From Ectothiorhodospiraceae bacterium (GTDB taxonomy: Bacteria > Pseudomonadota > Gammaproteobacteria > HK1), in NCBI GenBank assembly GCA_024234875.1, contig JACKNM010000023.1, positions 10,587-74,586 on the forward strand: 64,000 nucleotides of DNA, given 5' to 3'. The position numbers and the translations under genes were made by a program. This document shows positions 15,967-24,172 of the stretch, piece after piece; position 1 is the first letter of the stretch, and every line of letters begins with the position of its first letter. A model generated the notes under the pieces. The model was not told where the DNA came from. It made no database searches and was given only the letters and a program-made list of their open reading frames with translations.

Positions 15967-16926
15967 ATGACCGTCAAGCTCGGGGTGGTGATGGACCCGA
16001 TCGGCTCCATCAACGTCAAGAAGGACAGCACCCTGGCGATGCTCCTCGCCGCCCAGGCGCGCGGCCACGAGCTCCACTACATGGAGATGGCGGACCTCTA
16101 CCTGCGCGACGGCGTGGCCCACGGGCGCCGCCGGCGGCTGGTGGTGAAGGACGATCCTCAGTCCTGGTTCACGCTGAGCGCCGAGCCGGTGGACGCGCCG
16201 CTGGCGAGCCTCGACGTGATCCTGATGCGCAAGGATCCACCCTTCGACACCGAGTACATCTACGCGACCTACATGCTCGAGCGCGCGGAGGAGGACGGCG
16301 CCCTGGTGGTGAACCGGCCGAGGAGCCTGCGCGACGCCAACGAGAAGATGTTCACCGCGTGGTTCCCCCAGTGCTGCGCGCCGACCCTCGTCGCGCGCGA
16401 CCGCGGCCGGATCAAGGCCTTCCTCGAGGAGCACGGCGACATCGTGGTCAAGCCGCTCGAGGGGATGGGCGGCAGCTCGGTGTTCCGGGTCACCAGCGGG
16501 CACCCCAACGTCAACGTGATCCTGGAGACCCTGACCAACCACGGCCGTCGCTACGCGATGGCGCAGCGCTACCTGCCCCAGATCGTGCACGGCGACAAGC
16601 GTGTGCTGGTGGTGGACGGCGAGCCGATCCCCTACTGCCTGGCGCGCGTGCCAGCCGGTGACGACGCGCGGGGGAACCTCGCCGCCGGCGCCAAGGGCGT
16701 GGCGCAGCCGCTGTCGGAGCGCGATCGCTGGATCGCCGAGCAGGTCGGTCCGTCGTTGCGCGAGCGTGGCCTGATCTTCGTCGGCCTCGACGTCATCGGT
16801 GACCACCTCACCGAGATCAACGTCACCAGCCCGACCTGCATCCGCGAGATCGAGGCGGCATTCCCGATCGACATCGGCGGCGCTCTGATGGACGCTATCC
16901 AGCGTCGGCTCGACGCCCGGGAATGA
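15967..16926 (+). CDS. gshB: Glutathione synthetase
   Basis: ATP-grasp ligase joining gamma-glutamylcysteine to glycine, the second step of glutathione synthesis. The 319-residue length is typical. Conserved stretches include VVMDPIGSINVKKDST, LMRKDPPFDTEYIY, VVKPLEGMGGSSVFRV (glycine-rich loop), GDKRVLVVDGEPIPYCLARVP and the metal-binding INVTSPTCIREIE. It precedes a tonB-like gene and algH-ruvX, the order found in pseudomonads and relatives. Confidence 0.96.
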   Translation: MTVKLGVVMDPIGSINVKKDSTLAMLLAAQARGHELHYMEMADLYLRDGVAHGRRRRLVVKDDPQSWFTLSAEPVDAPLASLDVILMRKDPPFDTEYIYATYMLERAEEDGALVVNRPRSLRDANEKMFTAWFPQCCAPTLVARDRGRIKAFLEEHGDIVVKPLEGMGGSSVFRVTSGHPNVNVILETLTNHGRRYAMAQRYLPQIVHGDKRVLVVDGEPIPYCLARVPAGDDARGNLAAGAKGVAQPLSERDRWIAEQVGPSLRERGLIFVGLDVIGDHLTEINVTSPTCIREIEAAFPIDIGGALMDAIQRRLDARE

Positions 16927-16937
16927 GACAAAAGGAC

Positions 16938-16965
16938 TTTCTCAAACAGGTCGTTAGGGTATACT
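16938..16965 (+). promoter_or_regulatory. Candidate sigma-70 promoter for the tonB-like gene
   Basis: TTTCTC (16938-16943), 16-base spacer, TATACT (16960-16965), in a locally AT-rich 74-base gap after gshB. Transcription would start about 28 bases before the GTG of the tonB-like gene. No Fur-box-like sequence was seen. Confidence 0.5.
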
Positions 16966-17000
16966 CCGCAGGTATTTTCTAAAGAGATCCGAGCGCGCCG

Positions 17001-18026
17001 GTGCATGCACTTGCCCCACCGATGCCCGCGTCGCCCGCCGACCGGCTGACCGTCGCGCTGTTCCTGGCGATGGTCCTGCACGCCCTCGTCATCCTCGGTG
17101 TGAGCTTCAGTCCGCGCGATGCTGCACGCACGCGCACCTCCGCACTCGACGTGATCCTGGTCCAGCGTGCGGCCGAGCGCGAGCCGGAGGACGCGCGCTA
17201 CCTGGCTCAGGCCAACCAGGACGGCGGCGGGGAGGCGGACGAGCCGTCCCGCCCCGCGACCCCACTGCCGGCCCCATTCGTCGGCGAGCAACCGGAGATC
17301 GCGAGCGCGGCGCCACCGGTGACCCCGAGCGAGCCGCTCGACGTCCCTCCGCCACCCACGCCGGCCGCCAAGGCGGCCGCCCCGGAGCCGACCCCACCGA
17401 GCGCGACGCGGCCGGTGATCGCGCAGGCGGTGCGGCCGAGCCCGCATCGGGTGGCGCGCCCGGACCCGCCGCGTGAGCTCCGCCAGACCCCGAGCCAGCG
17501 CGCCAAGCCGGCGACGGTGGTGGCGAAGGCGAGGCCGCCCGCACCGGCACCGGCCACGCCGCCCCAGCCGGCGCAGACCCTCGACGCCGCCACGTTGGTG
17601 AGCCGCAGCCTCGCGATGGCGAGTCTCTCGGCCGAGCTCGACCAGCGCCTCAAGGCCTACGCCGAGCGACCGCGGCGCAAGTGGATCACCGCGCGCACGC
17701 GCCAGCACAAGTACGCCGCCTACATGGACGCATGGCGGCAGAAGGTCGAGCGCATCGGGAACCTGAACTACCCGGACGACGCCCGCCGCGATCGCCTGTC
17801 CGGGTCGCTACTGCTCGACGTCGCGCTCAACGCCGACGGCTCGATCAACCAGATCACGCTGCGCCGCTCCTCCGGCGAGCGGGTGCTCGACGATGCGGCC
17901 GAGCGCATCGTGCGCCTCGCCGCGCCGTTCGCCGAGTTCCCCAAGGCCATCGCCGAGGAGGTCGACATCCTCCACATCGAGCGCACCTGGCAGTTCCTGT
18001 CGACCAATCGCTTCGCGAGCCGCTGA
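17001..18026 (+). CDS. TonB-family energy transducer
   Basis: Predicted inner-membrane anchored protein that couples proton-motive force to outer-membrane partners. One N-terminal membrane helix (about 16-36), a long Pro/Ala-rich periplasmic spacer (about 60-195) and a TonB C-terminal domain (about 225-330) with VERIGNLNYPDDARR, GSLLLDVALNADGSI and ILHIERTWQF. Start assumed at GTG 17001; an ATG at 17022 is the alternative but lacks a ribosome binding sequence. No exbB/exbD or siderophore receptor is nearby. In Pseudomonas aeruginosa the tonB3 gene sits in the same place beside gshB and affects type IV pilus function, so a pilus-related role is possible here. Confidence 0.83.
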   Translation: MHALAPPMPASPADRLTVALFLAMVLHALVILGVSFSPRDAARTRTSALDVILVQRAAEREPEDARYLAQANQDGGGEADEPSRPATPLPAPFVGEQPEIASAAPPVTPSEPLDVPPPPTPAAKAAAPEPTPPSATRPVIAQAVRPSPHRVARPDPPRELRQTPSQRAKPATVVAKARPPAPAPATPPQPAQTLDAATLVSRSLAMASLSAELDQRLKAYAERPRRKWITARTRQHKYAAYMDAWRQKVERIGNLNYPDDARRDRLSGSLLLDVALNADGSINQITLRRSSGERVLDDAAERIVRLAAPFAEFPKAIAEEVDILHIERTWQFLSTNRFASR

Positions 18027-18083
18027 CCGGTCACCGCCGGTCGGGCGACGTGCCTTGCGCTTGTGCGCTCCGGGAGCCGGTCG

Positions 18084-18089
18084 GATAAT
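18084..18089 (+). promoter_or_regulatory. -10 element just before algH
   Basis: GATAAT lies 13 bases before the algH ATG, so a transcript from it would begin at or next to the start codon. No clear -35 was found. See the leaderless-gene observation. Confidence 0.35.
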
Positions 18090-18096
18090 TTCGCGC

Positions 18097-18648
18097 ATGA
18101 ACCTGGTCAACCACTTCCTGATCGCGATGCCGTCGCTGGCCGACCCGAACTTCCGGCGCACCGTGACGTTCGTGTGCGCGCACGGCGAGGACGGTGCGAT
18201 GGGGATCGTCATCAACCGTCCGCTCGACATCGACCTCGGCGAGGTGTTCGACCAGATGTCGATTACCGGAGGCTCCGACGAGGTCCGCGCACGCCCGGTG
18301 CTGCAGGGCGGTCCGGTCCAGCGCGAGCGCGGCTTCGTCCTCCACGAGCCGCTCGGTGCCTGGGAGTCGGTGCTGCCGGTGACCCCGGAGGTCGGCGTCG
18401 CCACCTCGCGCGACATCCTGGCGGCAATCGCCGCCGGCGAGGGGCCGCGTAGTGCTCTGGTGGCGCTCGGCTATGCGGGCTGGGGCGCCGGCCAGCTCGA
18501 GCGCGAGATGGTGGAGAACGCCTGGCTCAGCGGGCCGGCCGACCGTGAGCTCATCTTCGAGGTGCCGTTCGAGGCGCGTTGGGAGTCGGCCGTCCGCCGG
18601 CTCGGCATCGACCTCGACAAGCTCTCGGCGCAGGCCGGGCACGCGTGA
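18097..18648 (+). CDS. algH: YqgE/AlgH family protein
   Basis: 183-residue member of the UPF0301/AlgH family, whose biochemical role remains unclear; AlgH was named from alginate regulation in Pseudomonas. Typical N-terminus NHFLIAMPSLADPNFRRTV followed by AMGIVINRP, VLQGGPVQRERGFVLH and GYAGWGAGQLEREM. It lies directly upstream of ruvX, whose GTG start overlaps the algH stop by GTGA. The algH-ruvX pair is conserved across gammaproteobacteria. Confidence 0.93.
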   Translation: MNLVNHFLIAMPSLADPNFRRTVTFVCAHGEDGAMGIVINRPLDIDLGEVFDQMSITGGSDEVRARPVLQGGPVQRERGFVLHEPLGAWESVLPVTPEVGVATSRDILAAIAAGEGPRSALVALGYAGWGAGQLEREMVENAWLSGPADRELIFEVPFEARWESAVRRLGIDLDKLSAQAGHA

Positions 18649-19094
18649 CCGGGGGCGTGACGCCCCCGCTCCCGCACCCGTTCACCGCACTCGCCTTCGA
18701 CTACGGCCTGCGCCGCCTGGGCATTGCGGTCGGTCAGTCTCTGACCGGCACGGCGAGCCCGGTCACCGTGCTGCGCATGCGCGACGGGGCACCGGACTGG
18801 CCCGCGATCGCCGCACTGCTCGCGACCTGGGAGCCCGACGTGCTGGTCGTCGGACTCCCGCTCAACATGGACGGGAGCGAGCAGCCGCTCACCGCACGAG
18901 CGCGCGGATTCGCGCGGCGCCTGCGCGGCCGGTTCGGCCTCCCGGTGCACGAATGGGACGAGCGACTCACCAGCCGCGAGGCGCGTGAGCGGCTCGACGC
19001 TGCCGGGCGGACCCGAGCCGCGGACGACGCGGTGGCGGCGGAGGTGATCCTCGAGAGCTGGCTCGGCGCCCACCGTCCGGCCGCCGGGAGCTGA
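18645..19094 (+). CDS. ruvX: Holliday-junction resolvase-like protein / pre-16S rRNA nuclease
   Basis: RNase H-fold protein (YqgF), needed for 5' maturation of 16S rRNA in Escherichia coli. The 149-residue product shows FDYGLRRLGIAVG with the first catalytic Asp, LVVGLPLNMDGSE, the EWDERLTSREA acidic motif and RAADDAVAAEVILE with the last catalytic Asp. Start taken at the GTG that overlaps the algH stop; a later GTG four codons downstream is possible. In many relatives pyrR-pyrB-pyrC follow; they are absent here. Confidence 0.93.
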   Translation: MTGGVTPPLPHPFTALAFDYGLRRLGIAVGQSLTGTASPVTVLRMRDGAPDWPAIAALLATWEPDVLVVGLPLNMDGSEQPLTARARGFARRLRGRFGLPVHEWDERLTSREARERLDAAGRTRAADDAVAAEVILESWLGAHRPAAGS

Positions 19095-19215
19095 CGGCAG
19101 CGGCGGATCGCGAGACGCCGGCGCCGGGCTGGCAACCGCCACGTGGCCGCCGCTGGCCGGTTGTGTATCATCGGCCTTGCCGCGCCGACTTGCGGGCGCG
19201 AGGAGTCCGAGCCCC

Positions 19216-20091
19216 GTGACCGCTCCCCACCGCGGAACCATCTTCCTCGAGCAGGCCAGGGTGTCGAGCAACGAGGCGATGCCGGGCGCGCAGCACGTGA
19301 TGCGGCTGCACGCGCCACGCCTCGCCGCGGCCGCGCGCGCCGGCAGCTTCGTGCACCTGCGCTGCCACCCACTGCTCGACATGCGACGGCCGATGTCGGT
19401 GATGCGAGTGGACCCCGAGGCCGGCTGGGTCGAGGTGCTGTACAAGGCGATCGGCCATGGCACGCGACTCCTCGCCGAGCGCCGCCCCGGTGACGAGGTG
19501 AGCGTGCTCGGCCCCATCGGACGCCCGTTCGAGCCGATGGCGAGCCACCCCCGAGCCCTGCTCCTCGGCGGCGGTGTGGGCATTCCGCCGATGGTCTTCC
19601 TGGCCGAGACACTGCGCGCCCGGGGCGGCTTCTCGCCGCTGGTGCTGATGGGCTCGGAGGTGCCGTTCCCGTTCCGCGCTCGCCCGTCGACCATCATCGT
19701 GCCGGGCATGCCCGATGGCGCCATCGCGGCGATGCCGCTGATGGAGGACTGGGGGATCCCGAGCCGTCTGGCGAGCGCTCAGGGCTACCCCGGCTGCCAC
19801 GACGGTTTCGTGACCGACCTCGCGCGGGTGTGGCTGGAGCGGCTGGCGCCCGAGCAGCGCGCCGAGGTCGCGGTCTACGCCTGCGGCCCGACGCCGATGC
19901 TCGCCGCCACCGCGGCGCTCGCGCGAGACCTCGGCCTGCCGTGCCAGGTCAGCCTCGAGGAGTACATGGCCTGCGCGGTCGGCGGCTGCGCGGGATGCGT
20001 CGTGCGGATTCGAACCGACCAGGGCCCGGCGATGAAGCGGGTGTGCGTCGATGGCCCGGTGTTCGACGCGGCATCGGTGGTGTGGTCGTGA
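19216..20091 (+). CDS. PyrK-like FAD/2Fe-2S electron transfer protein
   Basis: Ferredoxin-reductase-fold protein resembling the electron transfer subunit (PyrK) of class 1B dihydroorotate dehydrogenase. Residues about 1-95 form an FAD-binding barrel with RRPMSV and GHGTRLL. About 105-225 is the nucleotide-binding domain (LLLGGGVGIPPMVF, VYACGPTPM). The C-terminus has CX4CX2C (CAVGGCAGC) plus a later Cys in MKRVCVDGP, the PyrK 2Fe-2S pattern. Start GTG 19216 has AGGAG 10 bases upstream. No partner pyrD is in the window. Gammaproteobacteria normally use quinone-linked class 2 PyrD, so its electron acceptor or partner is uncertain. Confidence 0.75.
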   Translation: MTAPHRGTIFLEQARVSSNEAMPGAQHVMRLHAPRLAAAARAGSFVHLRCHPLLDMRRPMSVMRVDPEAGWVEVLYKAIGHGTRLLAERRPGDEVSVLGPIGRPFEPMASHPRALLLGGGVGIPPMVFLAETLRARGGFSPLVLMGSEVPFPFRARPSTIIVPGMPDGAIAAMPLMEDWGIPSRLASAQGYPGCHDGFVTDLARVWLERLAPEQRAEVAVYACGPTPMLAATAALARDLGLPCQVSLEEYMACAVGGCAGCVVRIRTDQGPAMKRVCVDGPVFDAASVVWS

Positions 20092-20136
20092 GCGAGCTGG
20101 CGACGCGCGCCGCGCACGCGAGCTGAGGAAGCGCCA

Positions 20137-20634
20137 GTGGCCGAGATCGTCGACCTGCGACTCGGGCGGTCCGTGGACGCGGGCGCGATCGCCCGCATGT
20201 CGCGCGACCTGGTGGAGTACGGCCTGCCGTGGCGTTGGACCGCCGGCCGGGTGGCGAGCCACATCCGTCGTGACGACTCGGTGGTGCTCGTGGCCAGCCG
20301 CCCGTCACGCCTCGTCGGCTTCGCGATCATGGACTTCGGCGGCGAGCACGCACACCTGTCGTTGCTCGCGGTCCACCCCGCCTTTCGGCGCGCGGGTCTG
20401 GGTCGACGCCTGCTGTCGTGGCTCGAGATCAGCGCCCGCGAGGCGGGCCTCGGTGTCGTATTCGCCGAGGTGCGTGAGCGCAACGCCGACGCACGTGCGT
20501 TCTACGCGCGACTCGGGTATCGCGAGCTCCACCGCCTGCGCCACTACTACGGGCCCGAGGAGTCGGCGCTGCGCCTCGGACGCGACCTCTGGGAGGCGCG
20601 CCACACGCCGTCGCCGGAGTCGCGCCAGCCATGA
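20137..20634 (+). CDS. GNAT family N-acetyltransferase
   Basis: 165-residue single-domain acetyl-CoA-dependent acetyltransferase of the RimI-like class. The acetyl-CoA loop is LSLLAVHPAFRRAGLGRRLL (about 70-90), followed by EVRERNADARAFYARLGY, the usual strand-helix that closes the active site. Substrate unknown. The stop overlaps the start of the CoA transferase gene (ATGA), so these two are coupled. GTG start at 20137. Confidence 0.85.
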   Translation: MAEIVDLRLGRSVDAGAIARMSRDLVEYGLPWRWTAGRVASHIRRDDSVVLVASRPSRLVGFAIMDFGGEHAHLSLLAVHPAFRRAGLGRRLLSWLEISAREAGLGVVFAEVRERNADARAFYARLGYRELHRLRHYYGPEESALRLGRDLWEARHTPSPESRQP

Positions 20635-21851
20635 CCGACACGCTCGCCCGAGCCGCCGCCGAGCGGCCGCTCGACGGCATCAAGGTGCTGGAGCTCGGCC
20701 AGCTCATCGCCGGACCGTTCGCCGGGTCCATGCTCGCCTATTTCGGGGCCGACGTGATCAAGATCGAGCCTCCCGGCGACGGCGACCCGCTGCGCAAGTG
20801 GCGCGTGATGAAGGGCGACACCTCGTTGTGGTGGCGCAGCATGGGGCGCAACAAGCGCTGCATCACGCTCGATCTGCGCCGCGACGAGGGGCGCGCGATC
20901 GCCCGCCGCCTGATGGACCAGGTCGACGTGGTGATCGAGAACTTCCGCCCGGGCACGCTCGAGAAGTGGGGCATGCACCCGGACCGCCTGCGCGAGACCA
21001 ACCCGGGACTCGTGCTCGCGCGGATCTCCGGCTACGGCCAGACCGGACCCTACGCCTCGCGGCCGGGGTTCGCCTCGGTGTGCGAGGGCATCGGCGGTTT
21101 CCGGCACATCAACGGCTTCCCCGGCGAGGCACCGGTGCGCCCGAACCTGAGCATGGGCGACACCCTCGCTGCGTTGCACGCGGTGATCGGAATCCTGCTC
21201 GCACTGGTGCGCCGGGGGCGGGTCGGGCGCGACGGCGGGCAGGTGGTCGACGTCGCCATCTACGAGGCGGTGTTCAACATGCTGGAGTCGGTGGTGCCGG
21301 AGTTCGATGGCGCCGGCGTGGTGCGCGCGCCGTCGGGCTCCACGCTCACCGGCATCGTGCCCACCAACACCTACCGCTGCGCCGACGGCAAGTTCGTGAT
21401 CATCGGCGGCAACAACGACTCGATCTTCCGCCGACTGATGAACGCCATCGGCCGCGCCGACATGGCCGAGGACCCGCGGCTCGGCGACAACCCGGGGCGC
21501 GTCGCCCATCAGGCCGAGGTCGACGGCGCGATCGCCGAATGGACCGGTGGCCAGGCATCGGACCACGTGCTCGCGGTGCTGGAGGAGGCGGCGGTCCCGG
21601 CCGGCCCCATCTACGATGTCGCCGACATGATGTCCGACCCGCACTTTCAGGCCCGCGGCCTGTTCGAGCGGGTCGAGGTCGACGGCGAGCCACTCGCCAT
21701 CCCGGCCTTCGTGCCGGCGCTGGCCACGACGCCTGGTCGAACGGACTGGCCAGGCCCCGCGCTCGGCAGCCATACCGACGAGGTCCTCGGCGGCGTGCTC
21801 GGCCTCTCGGGCGCGGAGATCGCCGAGTTGCGTGATCGCGGGGTCGTCTGA
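20631..21851 (+). CDS. CaiB/BaiF family CoA transferase (class III)
   Basis: Moves CoA between carboxylic acids through an aspartyl-CoA anhydride. The 406 residues carry the class III pattern: LDGIKVLELGQLIAGPFAG, FGADVIKIEPPGDGDP, ITLDLRRDEGR, a central FRPGTLEKWGM region and the SGYGQTGPYASRPGF stretch. The acyl substrate cannot be read from sequence. The upstream GNAT gene overlaps it, suggesting joint expression, but no acyl-CoA dehydrogenase or racemase context is present. Confidence 0.88.
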   Translation: MTDTLARAAAERPLDGIKVLELGQLIAGPFAGSMLAYFGADVIKIEPPGDGDPLRKWRVMKGDTSLWWRSMGRNKRCITLDLRRDEGRAIARRLMDQVDVVIENFRPGTLEKWGMHPDRLRETNPGLVLARISGYGQTGPYASRPGFASVCEGIGGFRHINGFPGEAPVRPNLSMGDTLAALHAVIGILLALVRRGRVGRDGGQVVDVAIYEAVFNMLESVVPEFDGAGVVRAPSGSTLTGIVPTNTYRCADGKFVIIGGNNDSIFRRLMNAIGRADMAEDPRLGDNPGRVAHQAEVDGAIAEWTGGQASDHVLAVLEEAAVPAGPIYDVADMMSDPHFQARGLFERVEVDGEPLAIPAFVPALATTPGRTDWPGPALGSHTDEVLGGVLGLSGAEIAELRDRGVV

Positions 21852-21943
21852 GCTCGCCGCGCCGGGCCCGCCACCCACAGGAGTAGAGGTGCCGGACACG
21901 CCCCCGCCGCGTGTCGGGAGACACCGAGGCAAGGAGCCCCTGG

Positions 21944-23080
21944 ATGAACGCAGACGAGCCGACTGGCGCCGCCGCTCCACCGAATCCCGCCGACGGGCCG
22001 ACGGTCGCGACGCCCCCGTCCGGCGTGAGCGTGCCGGCTCGCGAGGTCCCGGTCGTGTTCACCGGCTCGGGGGGTGAGTACTTCCGGGTCTGGATCGTCA
22101 ACATCGCACTCAGCCTGCTCACCCTCGGCATCTACTCGGCCTGGGCCAAGGTCCGCAACCGGCGCTACTTCTACGGCCACACCACCGTCGAGGGGATCGC
22201 CTTCGACTACACCGCCGATCCGATCGCCATCTTGAAGGGGCGGGTCATCGTGGTCGGCGCGCTGTTGACCTACAGCCTCACCGCGTCGGTGTGGCCGGAC
22301 GTGGAGCCGGTCATGTTCGTCCTCGCGCTGCCGCTGGTGCCCTGGGTGGTGAATCGGGCGATGGCGTTCAACGCCCGCTACAGCGCGCACCGAGGGCTGC
22401 GATTCGGGTTCGACGGCAGTTACTGGCCAGCATTTCGCGCCCTCATCGGGTGGCCGGCGCTCGGCATCGCGACCTTCGGGCTGCTCTACCCGCTCGCGGT
22501 CCAGCGCCGCCGTCGATACCTCATGGGGCAGCACCGGTTCGGGTCCTCGCAAGCGCGGTGCGAGCCGACGGTCGGACCCTTCTACCGCGCCTACGCCGGC
22601 GCGAGCCTGATCGCGGTGTCGGGCCTCGCCTTGATCGTCGTCGCCAGCGGAGGATTGGACCCGTTCGAGCGGCCGCAAGACGCGTTCGCGTGCTCGCTGG
22701 CACCGGTGTCCTCAATGGTCTTCTACACCCTGGCCGGCACCGCGGCGACCCTGCTCACCTTCATCACGGTGACCACCTACCTCCAGACCCGCATCGGCAA
22801 CCATGTCTGGAGCCGGACCGCACTCGACGGCCACCGCTTCGTGCTGGCGATGCAGTACCGCCGCATGTTGGCGATTCAGCTCACCAACGCCTTGCTGATC
22901 ATCGCGACTCTCGGCCTCGCCATTCCGTGGGCCAAGGTCCGCACGACGCGCTACCGCGTGCAGAGCATGCACCTCGTCGTCGCCGGCTCGCTGGCCACCT
23001 TCACCGCCGGGCCGCGCGCCCGCGAATCGGCGCTCGGCCAGGAGCTCGGCGACGCCATCGACCTGGATCTCGGGCTGTGA
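21944..23080 (+). CDS. DUF898 (YjgN-like) multipass membrane protein
   Basis: 378-residue inner-membrane protein of the DUF898 family, function unknown. About eight hydrophobic segments follow a soluble N-terminus. The family signature repeats as GIYSAWAKVRNRRYFYGHT near residue 70 and IPWAKVRTTRYR near residue 340, indicating internal duplication. ATG 21944 is chosen because AAGGAG lies 7 bases upstream; a start further upstream is not supported. The following M48 protease gene overlaps its stop by GTGA. This pairing recurs in other proteobacteria. Confidence 0.85.
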   Translation: MNADEPTGAAAPPNPADGPTVATPPSGVSVPAREVPVVFTGSGGEYFRVWIVNIALSLLTLGIYSAWAKVRNRRYFYGHTTVEGIAFDYTADPIAILKGRVIVVGALLTYSLTASVWPDVEPVMFVLALPLVPWVVNRAMAFNARYSAHRGLRFGFDGSYWPAFRALIGWPALGIATFGLLYPLAVQRRRRYLMGQHRFGSSQARCEPTVGPFYRAYAGASLIAVSGLALIVVASGGLDPFERPQDAFACSLAPVSSMVFYTLAGTAATLLTFITVTTYLQTRIGNHVWSRTALDGHRFVLAMQYRRMLAIQLTNALLIIATLGLAIPWAKVRTTRYRVQSMHLVVAGSLATFTAGPRARESALGQELGDAIDLDLGL

Positions 23081-24129
23081 TCTCGCTCACCGCGCGGTAT
23101 TTCGATGGTCGCACCTCGGCCTCCCACCAGGTCACCGCGAGCCTCCACGACGACGGCACGCTGCGCCTGGTCGGCGCCGGCATCGACCGTCGCGGACCGC
23201 TCACCGCGGTGCGCATCGCCGACCGTCTCGGCAACGTCCCGCGGGCGCTGTGGCTCCCCGACGGCGCGAAGCTCGAGACGCCGGACAACGACGCGGTCGA
23301 CGCGATGGTCGCCACCCTTCCGCCCGGCCGGCGCGCTCTCGGCCTCGTTCACCGCCTGGAGCGACAGTGGAGGTTCGCGCTCGGCGCGCTGGCGGTCACC
23401 GCCGTCCTCGCCTTTCTCGGCGTCGAGTACGTGCTGCCCGCGGCGGCCGAGCGAGTGGCGATGCTGGCGCCGGTCGAGCTCGAGCATGCGCTCGGGGAGG
23501 AGACGCTGGAGGCACTCGACGGCACGCTCTTCGCCCCGAGCGAGCTGCCCCCCGAGACCGCCGGCAGCGTCATCGTGCGGTTCGAGCACCTGCGCCGCGC
23601 GGTCGGTTTCGACGCGGCCCTACGCCTCGAGCTACGCAGCGCCCCCGCAATCGGGGCCAACGCGTTCGCGCTCCCCGGTGGCATCCTGGTGGTCACCGAC
23701 GAGCTCGTGACGTTGCTCGAGGACGACTACGACGCGCTGGCCGCGGTCCTCGCCCACGAGGTCGGGCACGTGCTGGAACGGCACTCGCTGCGCGCCGCGC
23801 TGCAGAGCTCTGCCACCGCCTTGTTGATCGCGAGCGTGCTCGGTGACGTGACGTCGCTGTCCGGGCTGGCGGCAACACTGCCGACGGTGCTGGTCGACGC
23901 GCGGTACTCGCGTCGCTTCGAGGCCGACGCCGACCGCGAGGCGATCCGGATCCTGCTGCGGATGGGCGTCTCGCCGGCGGCGCTCGCCACCGCGTTGGAG
24001 GCGATCGAGCGCAGCCACGGCGGCGCCGGGGAGGTTCCCGGGTATCTGTCCTCCCACCCGCCGACCGCGGACCGCCTCGAGCGCGCGCGCGCAGCCGCGG
24101 TGACCGGACGCGTTCCGGGCAAGGACTGA
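23077..24129 (+). CDS. M48 family membrane-anchored metalloprotease
   Basis: Zinc metalloprotease, 350 residues. An N-terminal cytoplasmic domain (about 1-100) has a beta-type fold, followed by one membrane helix (about 108-128), then a periplasmic peptidase domain. Zinc site HEVGH at about residue 226 with the catalytic Glu; third ligand Glu in RRFEADADREAI. ALPGGILVVTDELV is the conserved substrate edge strand. The C-terminal HPPTADRLERA is the usual M48 end. GTG start overlaps the DUF898 stop. Likely envelope protein quality control or processing with the DUF898 partner. Confidence 0.88.
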   Translation: MISLTARYFDGRTSASHQVTASLHDDGTLRLVGAGIDRRGPLTAVRIADRLGNVPRALWLPDGAKLETPDNDAVDAMVATLPPGRRALGLVHRLERQWRFALGALAVTAVLAFLGVEYVLPAAAERVAMLAPVELEHALGEETLEALDGTLFAPSELPPETAGSVIVRFEHLRRAVGFDAALRLELRSAPAIGANAFALPGGILVVTDELVTLLEDDYDALAAVLAHEVGHVLERHSLRAALQSSATALLIASVLGDVTSLSGLAATLPTVLVDARYSRRFEADADREAIRILLRMGVSPAALATALEAIERSHGGAGEVPGYLSSHPPTADRLERARAAAVTGRVPGKD

Positions 24130-24172
24130 GAGCCGGAGCAGGAGATGGCGCGCCGCCGGTGCGGCGCCGAGG

